Shown here: positions 17,925 through 25,584 of the stretch, one piece after another
Numbering within the stretch: position 1 is the first letter of the stretch
Layout of the letters: every line of letters starts with the position of its first letter
Origin: Thermocrispum agreste DSM 44070
GTDB taxonomy: Bacteria > Actinomycetota > Actinomycetes > Mycobacteriales > Pseudonocardiaceae
Length of the DNA: 64,000 nt
Assembly: GCF_000427905.1 (NCBI RefSeq)
Contig: NZ_ATYX01000005.1
Coordinates: 1-64,000, forward strand
Direction of reading: 5' to 3'
Notes under the pieces: generated by a model
The model's input: only the letters and a program-made list of their open reading frames with translations
Told to the model about the DNA's origin: nothing
The model's database searches: none
Position numbers and translations under genes: made by a program

Positions 17925-19459
17925 GACGACACCTCCGTTCCGGAGCGCTGACCGAGCATGGCCCGGCCGATCCGCGCGCGGGCGTCGGGTTCGGCCGGGT
18001 CGAAGATGCCCGCGGGCTTGCCGTGGAACATCACTAGCACGCGATCGCTCAACGCGAGCAGTTCGTCCAGCTCCTGGCTGACCAACACGATCGCGGTGCC
18101 GTTGTCCCTGGCCTGGACCAGCTCCTGCTGCAGTTCCGAGATGCCGCGAAGATCGACGCCGCGGGTGGGCTGGGCCGCCACCAGCAGCCTCGGGCGTTTG
18201 CTGATTTCCCGACCGAAGACGAGCTTCTGCTGGTTGCCGCCGGACAGCATGGACGCCGGGTCGGTCACCCGCCCGTGGCGTACCCGGAAGCGGCGAAGGA
18301 TGTCCGCCGCATGCCGGCGCGCGGCACCGGGGGAGAACCACCCGCGCCGGGCAAGGGGAGGGGAGTGGTGCGATCCGATGGCCACGTTGTCCACCAGCGG
18401 TTCGGTGATCGACAGCCCCTCGTGGCGCCGGTCGCCGGAGATGTAACCGACGCCTGCTGCGCGCCGGGCGCCGACGGATGCGGTGGTGATGTCGCGTCCG
18501 TCGAACCGGATGGCGCCGCCGCGGCACGGTCGCAACCCGATCAGCGCCTCCACGAGGTCCTCCTGGCCGTTGCCCGCGACACCCGCGACGCCGAAGATCT
18601 CCCCCTCGCTGACCTGGAAGCTGACCGGGCCCACCGGGCGCTGCCGTCCCGCCAGCTGGACCTGGTCGACCTCGAGCACGACCTCGCCGGGTGGAGCCGT
18701 CCGCGGAGCCCGCACCTGCTGCAGGTCCTCGCCGACGATCAGTTCGGACAGGGTCGGCCGGTCGAGCTCGTCCGCCGCCTGGGTCGTCACCACGCGGCCG
18801 CCGCGCAGCACGGTCACTTCGTCGGCGACACGGAGTGCTTCGTCCAGCTTGTGCGTGATGAGGATGATCGTGTTGCCCTGTTCGCGCAGTTCGGTCAGCA
18901 GGCGCAGTAACCGGTCGATCTGCGCGGGCGCCAGTACCGCCGACGGCTCGTCCAGAATGAGCGTGTCCGCACCGCGGTACAGGCAGCGGATGATCTCCAG
19001 CTGCTGCTGGGTGCCGATCTCCACGTCTCCCGCGCGCCGGTCCCACGGAATCCGAGCGCCGATCGACTCGGCGATCTCCTCCGCGCGCACGCGCGCCGTC
19101 CGCCAGTCGATGACTCCCGCACGCGCCGGCTCGGTGCCGAGCACCAGGTTCTCCAGCAGCGTCAGGTTCGGGCTGAGGGCCAGTTCCTGCTGCACCACGG
19201 CGATGCCGGAGGTGAACGCTTCCCGCGGTCCGGAGAACCGGACCCGCTCGCCGCGGCTGATCACCCAGCCGTCGTCCGGTTGATCGAGGCCGGACAGCGC
19301 CCGGATCAGCGTGGTCTTGCCCGCGCCGTTCTCGCCGAGCAGCGCATGAATCGTGCGCTCGGTGACGGAGAACGTGACGTCGGACAGTGCCTGGACCGCG
19401 CCGAACCGCCGGGAGATGCGCTCGGCACCGATCCGTGCGGTGGTCGTTGCCATGGCCAT
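17921..19459 (-). CDS. BMP/sugar-type ABC transporter ATPase with two nucleotide-binding domains
   Basis: A 512-residue tandem ATPase of the RbsA/YufO type. Domain 1 (about 8-240) has Walker A GENGAGKTT at 42-50, Walker B LILDEPSAVLAP, and a degenerate signature (EIGTQQQLEI) typical of this family. Domain 2 (about 260-500) has a degenerate P-loop (GVAGNGQEDL), a good LSGGNQQKLVFGRE signature and a degenerate Walker B (LLVAAQPTRGVD). One active and one degenerate site is normal for these importers. It starts 5 bases after the BMP gene and energises uptake with the two permeases. Confidence 0.93.
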   Translation of the reverse strand: MAMATTTARIGAERISRRFGAVQALSDVTFSVTERTIHALLGENGAGKTTLIRALSGLDQPDDGWVISRGERVRFSGPREAFTSGIAVVQQELALSPNLTLLENLVLGTEPARAGVIDWRTARVRAEEIAESIGARIPWDRRAGDVEIGTQQQLEIIRCLYRGADTLILDEPSAVLAPAQIDRLLRLLTELREQGNTIILITHKLDEALRVADEVTVLRGGRVVTTQAADELDRPTLSELIVGEDLQQVRAPRTAPPGEVVLEVDQVQLAGRQRPVGPVSFQVSEGEIFGVAGVAGNGQEDLVEALIGLRPCRGGAIRFDGRDITTASVGARRAAGVGYISGDRRHEGLSITEPLVDNVAIGSHHSPPLARRGWFSPGAARRHAADILRRFRVRHGRVTDPASMLSGGNQQKLVFGREISKRPRLLVAAQPTRGVDLRGISELQQELVQARDNGTAIVLVSQELDELLALSDRVLVMFHGKPAGIFDPAEPDARARIGRAMLGQRSGTEVSS

Positions 19460-19463
19460 GGTG

Positions 19464-20522
19464 TCACTTGGCCCAGCTCGGATAGCCCTGCTCGGTGACG
19501 TCCCAGACCTCGACCTTCCCCTCGACGATGTCCTGCTTGGCCTGCTCGACCTTGGCCAGCACGTCCCCGGGGACGTCCTGCTTGGTGTACTTCATCGGCG
19601 ACAGGCCGACACCGTCCTCCTTCAGGCCGTAGGCGATCGTGGTGCCGCCGGAGAGCTTGCCCTCGGCGTAGTCCCGCACCAGGTTCGACATCGCCAGGTC
19701 GGTGCGCTTGATCATGGACGTGAGCACATGACCTTTCGCAATGGCGTCCTGGTCGGTGTCCACGCCGATGGCGTAGTGCCCGGTCTCCTTCGCCGCCTGG
19801 ATCACTCCGGCGCCCGTGCCGCCTGCGACCGCGTAGATGATGTCGGTGCCGTCGGCGTACATCTGCTTGGCGATCTGCTGGCCCTTGGCTGCGTCACCGA
19901 ACGAGTCCGCGTACTTGATGTCGAACTGCACGTCGGGGTTCACCGATCGCGCGCCTTGCATGTAGCCGATCAGGAACTTGTCGATGCCGGTGCTCTTCGT
20001 GCCGCCGATGAACCCGATCTTGTTCGCGCCGTTGATCTTCGGGTTGTCCGTGTCCTTGGTGACCAGCCCGGCCAGCACCCCCGCCAGATAGGAGCCCTCG
20101 TGCTCCTTGAACAGGATGCTGGTGACGTTCGGGCCGTCGACCTCGACGTTGACGATGGCGAACTGGACGTCGGGGAAGTCCTTGGCCACCTTGCCGAGCA
20201 TGTCCGCGTGCGAGAACTCCAGGTCGGCGATCAGCCCGTAGCCCGAGCCCGCCGCGGTGCGGACCAGTTGCTCGCCTTCCGCCACGATGTCCTTGGACTC
20301 GATCGGGCGGCCCGCCACGCCGTGCTTCTCGGTGGCCTCCTTGAAGCCTTGGTAGGCGAGGTCGTTGTAGGCCTCGTCGCCCAAGCCGCCCTGGGCGATG
20401 ATCAATGCCGCCTTCTTGTCGGGCTGCTTGGCGGAGCCGCCGTCACCGTTGCCCGGCTCCACGCCGCACGCGCTCAGCAACAACAGCGCGGACATCACCG
20501 CCGCGATCCATGGTGCTCTCAT
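19464..20522 (-). CDS. BMP-family substrate-binding lipoprotein of a nucleoside-type ABC importer
   Basis: A 352-residue lipoprotein with a lipobox LLSAC (Cys19) and a short Gly/Ser/Asp linker. The BMP (Med/PnrA-like) fold follows: LIIAQGGLGDEAYNDLAYQG near the start, FIGGTKSTGIDKFLIGYMQGA mid-protein, and AVAGGTGAGVIQAAKET with GVDTDQDA further on. PnrA-type proteins bind purine nucleosides, stacking the base between aromatic residues. It is anchored outside the cell and delivers ligand to the permeases encoded downstream. Its first 80 bases overlap the 3' end of the gntR gene. A GAAGG ribosome-binding site precedes ATG 20522. Confidence 0.92.
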   Translation of the reverse strand: MRAPWIAAVMSALLLLSACGVEPGNGDGGSAKQPDKKAALIIAQGGLGDEAYNDLAYQGFKEATEKHGVAGRPIESKDIVAEGEQLVRTAAGSGYGLIADLEFSHADMLGKVAKDFPDVQFAIVNVEVDGPNVTSILFKEHEGSYLAGVLAGLVTKDTDNPKINGANKIGFIGGTKSTGIDKFLIGYMQGARSVNPDVQFDIKYADSFGDAAKGQQIAKQMYADGTDIIYAVAGGTGAGVIQAAKETGHYAIGVDTDQDAIAKGHVLTSMIKRTDLAMSNLVRDYAEGKLSGGTTIAYGLKEDGVGLSPMKYTKQDVPGDVLAKVEQAKQDIVEGKVEVWDVTEQGYPSWAK

Positions 20523-21294
20523 CGCCAGGACCTTCTTTCTCGAATTTCGCCGGATGCGAGGACAGCTCGGTGTGGTACTCGTACAGCGAGCCGACGTAGT
20601 GTGCGACGACCGCTTCGATCAGATCGCCGGTGCGGTTGCGGGTCAGCCGCCGGACCTGCATCAGCGGGGCTCCCTCGGCGAGCGCCAGGTGGCCGGCCAG
20701 CTCGGCCGGGCAGCCGACGGCGCGCAGCGATTCCTCGGCCGACCACGGGTGCTGGCCGATGGCTTCCAACGCCCGGTAGAGCGAGAAGTCGGCGGCCGCG
20801 ACCACGTCCTTGGTCAAGCCCGCCCGCTGGACCAGGTGGGCGGGCAGCACGGTCCGGTGAAAGCCGACGGCCACGTCGTCGACGTATCGGACCCGCTCCA
20901 GGACCACCAGATCCTGCGCGGCGGGGAAAGCGGATTCCGGCTCGCCGCGCTCGTCGCCGCTGCCGATCTCGAGGTAGGCGAGCAGGCGGTGGGACGGCAC
21001 ACCGTCGCCGGCCCGGGTCACCGCGGTGAAGCTGGTAAGTTCGGACAAACTGTGCCGTTTCGGGCGGGGTGCCACGAACGTTCCGCGGCCCTGTTGACGC
21101 TGGATGAGGCCTTCCCGATGCAGGGTGTCGAAAGCTTTGACGATGGTGGCGCGCGAGACTCCGAGCTCCTTGGCCAGCCCGGGCTCGCTGGGCAGCAGAT
21201 CGCCGGGCTGGTACTTCCCCTGGTTGATCTGCTCGGCCAGCAGGCGGGCCACTTGGGCGTACAGCGGAGGGGCCTCGACACCACGGTCCAGCAT
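20443..21294 (-). CDS. GntR/HutC-family transcriptional regulator
   Basis: A 283-residue repressor-type regulator. Residues about 10-75 form a GntR winged helix (YAQVARLLAEQINQGKYQPG, then LAKELGVSRATIVKAFDTL and GLIQRQQGRGTFV). Residues about 90-245 form a UTRA/HutC effector domain ending in AVVAHYVGSLYEYHTEL. The last ~25 residues are in the overlap with the BMP gene and look unconserved. ATG 21294 follows GGAGAAG. The gene leads the importer/catabolism operon, and a perfect palindrome at 21315-21326 overlaps its predicted start site. Autorepression lifted by an imported nucleoside or its product is therefore likely. Confidence 0.9.
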   Translation of the reverse strand: MLDRGVEAPPLYAQVARLLAEQINQGKYQPGDLLPSEPGLAKELGVSRATIVKAFDTLHREGLIQRQQGRGTFVAPRPKRHSLSELTSFTAVTRAGDGVPSHRLLAYLEIGSGDERGEPESAFPAAQDLVVLERVRYVDDVAVGFHRTVLPAHLVQRAGLTKDVVAAADFSLYRALEAIGQHPWSAEESLRAVGCPAELAGHLALAEGAPLMQVRRLTRNRTGDLIEAVVAHYVGSLYEYHTELSSHPAKFEKEGPGDESTMDRGGDVRAVVAERVRRGAGQR

Positions 21295-21314
21295 TGACTT
21301 CTCCGGTTGATCGG

Positions 21315-21326
21315 TTGACCGGTCAA
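21315..21326. promoter_or_regulatory. Palindromic operator TTGACCGGTCAA for the GntR regulator
   Basis: A perfect 12-base palindrome 21 bases upstream of the gntR ATG, located where transcription from the promoter at 21332-21360 would begin. Position and symmetry suit autorepression of the whole gntR-BMP operon. Confidence 0.6.
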
Positions 21327-21331
21327 GTGGG

Positions 21332-21360
21332 ACCGTAAGGCAAACCGGGCCCCGAATCAA
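21332..21360 (-). promoter_or_regulatory. Housekeeping-type promoter of the gntR-BMP operon
   Basis: Minus-strand TTGATT (complement of 21355-21360), a 17-base spacer and TACGGT (complement of 21332-21337, matching TANNNT). Predicted start near 21325, inside the operator palindrome. Confidence 0.55.
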
Positions 21361-21849
21361 GGGGTACAACAGGAAATTCCACGTGAATCGGACACGCTGT
21401 GCAGCTGTCTCATGCGGCACGCTCGGAATCACGGCGCTGGGCTGGTCGTCCACACGCCGTCGATACCCGGCCTCAGCGGACACCGGCACCGGGCCAGGCC
21501 GCGCCAATACTCACCATCCGTGAGCGGAGCGAGCCACGAGGGCTGCCCAGGACGAGCGGTTCCGCACGCGCTCCGGGAGCTCATGACCGCCGGGCACGAC
21601 GGTTGTCCCGGCAATCGCATGCCAACCACGCGGCCTTGGTGCTTGCCTTCGCGCTGCGGCTCTGGCCGCGGCATCGGGCGTCGGCGGGTATTCAGGCCAT
21701 CATCCCGGCTGCAGCGACTGCTGTGCCGGTGCCGCAGCTTGGGCACCGACGGCCAGCCCATCGGCTGCGATGCTGGTGGCCGGAGCCCGCTCCGTCGTCA
21801 CCGACGTCACGCCCGGCACCGCCGGGCGAGGGGAGTGGTGCGGCCTCTG
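21361..21849. other. Intergenic region without a recognisable gene
   Basis: Roughly 490 bases between the gntR promoter and the GDPD stop. Open stretches on both strands are Arg/Pro/Ala-rich with no domain, and no RNA gene or repeat was seen. Confidence 0.45.
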
Positions 21850-22626
21850 TCAGTTCTGCGCGTACCAAGCGCCGCGCTCACGGAGCACGTCGCGCAGCAA
21901 GTCGGGACGGTCGGTGACGATGCCGTCGACGCCGAGGTCGAGCAGGTGGCGCATCTGTGCGGGGTCGTTGACCGTCCACACGTGCACTTCGGCGCCAAGG
22001 CGGTGTGCTGCTCGCACGAAACCGCGGTCGACCAGGGTGAACCGCCCGAAGCGATGCGGGACCTGCGCCATGAGGCCGCGGATGAACTTGCGCACCGGCG
22101 CCGACGGCAGCCGGCCGCTGAACTTCATCGTCGCGATGTGACGCGGTCCCATGGCCGTGGCCAGCTTCGCTCCGGCGAGCTTGCGCAACCGGGCAAGGCG
22201 CCGCGAGGAGAACGACGCGAGCGCGACCCGGTTGGTCGCGCCGGCACGCTGGATGGCTCGCACCACCGGTTCCGCGGCCGAGTCGGCCTTGACGTCGATG
22301 TTGAAGTGCGCGTCCGGCAGCTCTTCGAACACTTCTTCGAGCCGGCTGATCGGCTCGACGCCGCCGACCTTGGCACGCCTGACCTGGGACCACGGCATCG
22401 ACGCGATGGGCCCGGTGCCGTCGGTCGTGCGGTCCAGCGTCTCGTCGTGATGCGTCACGACGACGCCATCGGACGTGGCGTGCACGTCGGTTTCGATGTA
22501 CTTGTAGCCCTCCTGGACCGCACGCCGAAACGCCGACATGGAGTTCTCCATGCCGGCCAGGTCGCCGACATGCCAGCCGCGATGGGCGAAAGCTCGGGGA
22601 TTCGGGAACGACAGATACGGATGCAC
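21850..22626 (-). CDS. Glycerophosphodiester phosphodiesterase (GDPD family)
   Basis: A 258-residue cytosolic enzyme that hydrolyses glycerophosphodiesters to glycerol 3-phosphate and an alcohol. Active-site elements are AFAHRGWH with the first catalytic His, ENSMSAFRRAV with the Glu, YIETDVHATSDGVVVTHHDETLDRTTDG with metal ligands and the second His, FNIDVKAD, and the closing VHVWTVNDPAQMRHLLDLGVDGIVTDRPD. GTG 22626 gives the usual short N terminus (HPYLSF). GTG 22653 or ATG 22698 would add weakly supported residues, and no strong ribosome-binding site separates them. It is divergent from the zinc-ribbon gene. Confidence 0.9.
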   Translation of the reverse strand: MHPYLSFPNPRAFAHRGWHVGDLAGMENSMSAFRRAVQEGYKYIETDVHATSDGVVVTHHDETLDRTTDGTGPIASMPWSQVRRAKVGGVEPISRLEEVFEELPDAHFNIDVKADSAAEPVVRAIQRAGATNRVALASFSSRRLARLRKLAGAKLATAMGPRHIATMKFSGRLPSAPVRKFIRGLMAQVPHRFGRFTLVDRGFVRAAHRLGAEVHVWTVNDPAQMRHLLDLGVDGIVTDRPDLLRDVLRERGAWYAQN

Positions 22627-22719
22627 GATCTTGGTGTGCTCGACGGAATGCACGCTCTTAGTGTGCCTGCTCGGCGCGCCGCGGTGGTAATGCTGCATCG
22701 AGGAACTACCGTCTTTTTC

Positions 22720-23100
22720 ATGATCGTCAAGACCAAGGGTAATTCGTCACGTGACGAATTAAGGGTCGTGCGACGGGAAGCGGAAGTGCGCCACTGCGGA
22801 TGGTGTGGGGCGCGGTTGGACGACCGGGACCGGGTCGGCAGACGGCGGAGGTACTGCGGACACTCCTGCCGACAGCGGGCGTACGAGCAGCGCATCGCCG
22901 TTCAGCGTGGCGGATTGCCCGAGGACGCGGTCGTATTTTCCGGCAGCGAGATCGCTGCCTTGCAGGACAAACTGTTCCAGCTGCGGTGTGCCGCCGAGGA
23001 TGTCGTGACGGCCGTGTCGGACGGTGCGACGCCCGCGGAGCTTCGGAGCCTGGCCGACGCGTTGGCGACCGCGGCGAAGGACGTCGAGCAGCTGCGCTAG
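22720..23100 (+). CDS. Small zinc-ribbon protein of unknown function
   Basis: A 126-residue basic protein. Residues about 26-55 hold a likely zinc-binding knuckle: CGWCGARL then YCGHSCRQRAYEQR, i.e. CxxC followed by CxxxC. The CRQRAY ending is seen in many small actinobacterial proteins that probably bind nucleic acid. The C-terminal half is helical (LQDKLFQLRCAAEDVV, LADALATAAKDVEQL) and may mediate oligomerisation. ATG 22720 is chosen; an in-frame ATG at 22690 is possible. GAGGA lies 15 bases upstream. The gene ends 42 bases before the dif site. Confidence 0.65.
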   Translation: MIVKTKGNSSRDELRVVRREAEVRHCGWCGARLDDRDRVGRRRRYCGHSCRQRAYEQRIAVQRGGLPEDAVVFSGSEIAALQDKLFQLRCAAEDVVTAVSDGATPAELRSLADALATAAKDVEQLR

Positions 23101-23142
23101 CTCTCGGGTGGCCGCGCTCGCTCCTCGCTCAGGCGTCGACCG

Positions 23143-23170
23143 AAAGCCGATAATGCACATTATGTCAAGT
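23143..23170 (+). other. dif: Chromosome dimer resolution site dif (XerC/XerD target)
   Basis: Three adjoining parts match the actinobacterial dif consensus: an 11-base XerC-side arm AAAGCCGATAA, a 6-base centre TGCACA, and an 11-base XerD-side arm TTATGTCAAGT. The inner arms (ATAATG and CATTAT) are inverted repeats. The site lies in non-coding DNA between the zinc-ribbon gene and a decayed gene. XerCD acting here with FtsK resolves chromosome dimers, and dif normally marks the replication terminus. Confidence 0.85.
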
Positions 23171-23369
23171 TGACCCCGGCGGGGTGAGCGAGACCACTTC
23201 CCTGCAGGCTGGCTGCTACCCCCATCTGCACTACCCCGCGCGGGTGAGCGGCGTGTCGGATGCAGGCGAGGGTTCGCCCGTTCAAGCCGGGACTGCTCCG
23301 CGCGCACGCGGCCGGGGCGGTTCGTGGCATGAAGCGAACGGCGACGGCTTCTCGGCATGCTCAGCGAGA

Positions 23370-23570
23370 TCAAGTCATGCCGCATCCTGCGCAAGTTGGA
23401 CTCTCCGATCGCTTCCGCGACGTCATCGCTCCCGTCATCACAAAAGCGATCGGCTCGGAACCAGGCCCAGAACGGCGCCGGGAGACGAACGACCAGCGCA
23501 CACTCGACGCGTCCAGTTGCCGGAGTATCAGGTTCGCGCGCTCCACTTTATGCACCTCGTCGCCTACCGG
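23370..23570 (+). pseudogene. Decayed remnant of a RibD_C/dihydrofolate reductase-family gene
   Basis: Fragments in different frames match the C-terminal part of the intact gene just downstream. QVGLSDRFRDVIAPVITKA here corresponds to QAGLVDRFRVVMFPVITGA there. RVQLPEYQVRAL near 23515-23550 corresponds to GLQLVEYKPRVL. The nucleotide alignment around TGCCG...CTGATCG-type positions is also visible. At least two frameshifts separate the pieces and no intact start is present, so this is a dead partial copy, probably from tandem duplication. Confidence 0.6.
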
Positions 23571-23770
23571 CCGGCCATCGCTGGACGAAGCCAGCAGGCG
23601 CCTGCCGGCTCTCCCCTGCCGTCCTGGCCCGCGTCTTCTTGGTTTGGTGCCGAGCCGGACACTGTGACGACGGTCGAACGGCACTCTGTGGCTGCCAACC
23701 GATGATTGAGCGCGCCCCGGTCTGTCCAACCAACGTCGGGCAAGACATCACGGACCATGGAGGGGCCATC

Positions 23771-24376
23771 ATGGCCGCGGAAGTTCTCGTCGACTTCATC
23801 ACGTCGCTGGACGGTTACGCCTCGGGTAAAGGCTGGCCCGGGTTCTGGGGCCTGGAGAGCCCCGAGTACCTGGCGTGGCTGGGTGAGCAGCCGAAGGTCA
23901 CCTATCTCACGGGGGCGAACACGTACCCGCTGATGTCGGGCTTCGCCAGCGGCCAGGTGCCCGAAGGGGTGGACGAGTTCCGGTCGGAGGAAGAAGAATC
24001 CTTCGACCAGCTCACCAGGGCGCGCAAGATCGTGTTCTCCTCCACGCTCGAGGAACCGTTGCAGTGGGCCAACACGACGCTGATCCGCGGCGACGCCGTC
24101 GCGGCGGTGCGCGAGCTCAAGGAGAAGGAGGCGGGGATTCTGAGCACCATCGGCAGCCTCACGTTGTGCCGGTCCCTGCTGCAGGCGGGCCTGGTCGATC
24201 GGTTCCGCGTGGTAATGTTCCCGGTCATCACCGGGGCCACCGGCGAGGAGCGTATCTACGACGGATACCCGGACGTCGCGCTGGAGATGACCGAGCACCG
24301 GACGTTCGAAGGCGGACTCCAGCTGGTCGAGTACAAGCCCCGCGTGCTCGAACGGCCACCGCTTCCCGTGTCGTGA
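23771..24376 (+). CDS. Dihydrofolate reductase-family (RibD C-terminal domain) oxidoreductase
   Basis: A 201-residue protein of the RibD_C fold. It opens with VLVDFITSLDGYASG, the family's start pattern for NADPH-dependent reductases. LTGANTYPLMSGF, then IVFSSTLEEPLQWANTTLI, a GSLTLCRSLLQAGLVDRFRVVMFPVITG segment and a final LVEYKPRVL follow. It probably uses NADPH, but the substrate is unknown; true DHFR or pyrimidine reductase activity should not be assumed. ATG 23771 is preceded by GGAGGGG. A broken paralogue lies just upstream and a second intact family member is convergent. Confidence 0.85.
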   Translation: MAAEVLVDFITSLDGYASGKGWPGFWGLESPEYLAWLGEQPKVTYLTGANTYPLMSGFASGQVPEGVDEFRSEEEESFDQLTRARKIVFSSTLEEPLQWANTTLIRGDAVAAVRELKEKEAGILSTIGSLTLCRSLLQAGLVDRFRVVMFPVITGATGEERIYDGYPDVALEMTEHRTFEGGLQLVEYKPRVLERPPLPVS

Positions 24377-24398
24377 CACACCGCGCAGCGGAACGCAC

Positions 24399-24426
24399 GA
24401 GGGGCCGGGCAGCCGCCCGGCCCCTC
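24399..24426. terminator. Bidirectional terminator hairpin between convergent reductase genes
   Basis: A perfect 12-base inverted repeat (GAGGGGCCGGGC, 24399-24410, with its complement 24415-24426) and a 4-base loop lie 23 bases after one stop and 34 bases before the other gene's stop on the opposite strand. Confidence 0.8.
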
Positions 24427-24430
24427 TGCT

Positions 24431-24470
24431 TGCTCCGGATCAGTTCGTGTTGCTCTGGATCAGTTCGTGG
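24431..24470. repeat. 20-base tandem repeat spanning a stop codon
   Basis: Two adjacent 20-base units (24431-24450 and 24451-24470) differ at two positions; both contain CTGATCC-type sequence on the minus strand. The stop codon of the leftward reductase gene lies within the second unit, so the duplication extends its 3' untranslated region without changing the protein. Confidence 0.75.
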
Positions 24471-25092
24471 TCCTGGTGAACGTCACGTGGGTGACCCCGC
24501 TGGGCGACGAGATCGCCTCGACGTGGAAGTCCTTCTCGACACCCTCCAGGCCGGTCCACAGGTTGACCCCGCGGCCCAGCACGATCGGCACGACCACGAT
24601 GTGCATGTAGTCCACCAGGCCTGCGGTGAGGAACTGCTGGATGACCGTTGCGCCACCGCCGAGGCGTACGTCTTTGCCGTCCGCGGCGTCACGGGCCATC
24701 TCCAGCACCTTCTCCGGCGGCGCGTCGACGAAGTGGAAGGTCGTCCCGCCCTCCATCTCGATCGACGGCCGCGGCCTGCGGGTCATCACGAACACCGGGG
24801 TGTGGAACGGCGGGTTGTCGCCCCACGGGCCCTTCCAGTCCGGGTCGTCGTGCCAGCCCGGGTAGCCGAACTTGCCCGCGCCCATGATCTCGGCGCCGAA
24901 GCCGTGCCAGTACTGTGCGGCGAAGGCGTTGTCGACGCCGCGGCTGCCGCCGCTCTGCCAGGTGTCCGTGGCGACCATCCACTCGTGCAGGCGCTCCCCG
25001 GCGTGGCCGAAGAACTCCCCTTTGGCCCTGCCCTCGCCGGTGGCGAAGCCGTCGAGCGAGATGGAGAAGTTGTGTACCCGTAGCTGTGCCAT
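24460..25092 (-). CDS. Dihydrofolate reductase-family protein (RibD_C)
   Basis: A 210-residue RibD_C-type protein starting LRVHNFSISLDGFATGEG. It has a conserved ligand-pocket segment (IMGAGKFGYPGWHDDPDW), PVFVMTRRPRPSIEMEGGTTFHFV, VRLGGGATVIQQFLTAGLVDYMHIVVVPIVLGRGVNLW and a closing VTHVTFTRT. These are typical of the large DHFR-like family with unassigned substrates. It starts directly downstream of a frameshifted small gene on the same strand (adjacent), so the two probably form a transcription unit. Confidence 0.86.
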   Translation of the reverse strand: MAQLRVHNFSISLDGFATGEGRAKGEFFGHAGERLHEWMVATDTWQSGGSRGVDNAFAAQYWHGFGAEIMGAGKFGYPGWHDDPDWKGPWGDNPPFHTPVFVMTRRPRPSIEMEGGTTFHFVDAPPEKVLEMARDAADGKDVRLGGGATVIQQFLTAGLVDYMHIVVVPIVLGRGVNLWTGLEGVEKDFHVEAISSPSGVTHVTFTRTTN

Positions 25093-25584
25093 CTACTCCC
25101 CTACCCTGTCGAGTTGATCTTGAGGGGCCGCGCCGAGGAAGCCCGGTGTGCGCTCGAAGACGAAGTCGAAGTCCTTGCGCCACGAGCCGCCACGGTTCTC
25201 GCTGGTGTCGGCATGGCCGACGATGCGGTCGGAATCGACGGAGGCGACGAGGCGCTGGTGCATGTCTGGGTCCTTGCGGACCATCTCCCACGTCGTGCCG
25301 TCGAACGTGGTCGGAAAGATCCGGCAGACACCGCGTTCGTCGTGGTAGAGCGTCGCGTAGGTGCCCGCCCGCCGCTCCGGCCGATGGCCAGCACCATCTC
25401 GCCCGGCGTCCCGCCGACGTCGGCGGAGATCTGCCACCGGAACACGACGAAGGCATCTTCGATGCCAGGACCCGGTCGCGACCCCGGAGACTTCCGTACC
25501 TTCCGGCAGGAACCACGCATGCTTCAGCGTTGCCCGCCACGAGCCCACCAGGACGTCGAATCTCTGCATCGCCTTGTTGCGCAT
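25093..25584 (-). pseudogene. Small lipocalin-like hypothetical gene with two compensating frameshifts
   Basis: As sequenced, the frame is open for 163 residues, but the middle is out of phase. The N terminus (MQRFDVLVGSWRATLKHAWF) and the C terminus (GTYATLYHDERGVCRIFPTTFDG, then DFVFERTPGFLG) look coherent. The stretch between about 25470 and 25375 is coherent only in another frame (DAFVVFRWQISADVGGTPGEM). Two opposite indels restore one protein of about 160 residues whose beta-rich pattern resembles a small lipocalin/DUF1579-type fold. Function unknown. The paired indels could be sequence errors. Confidence 0.6.
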
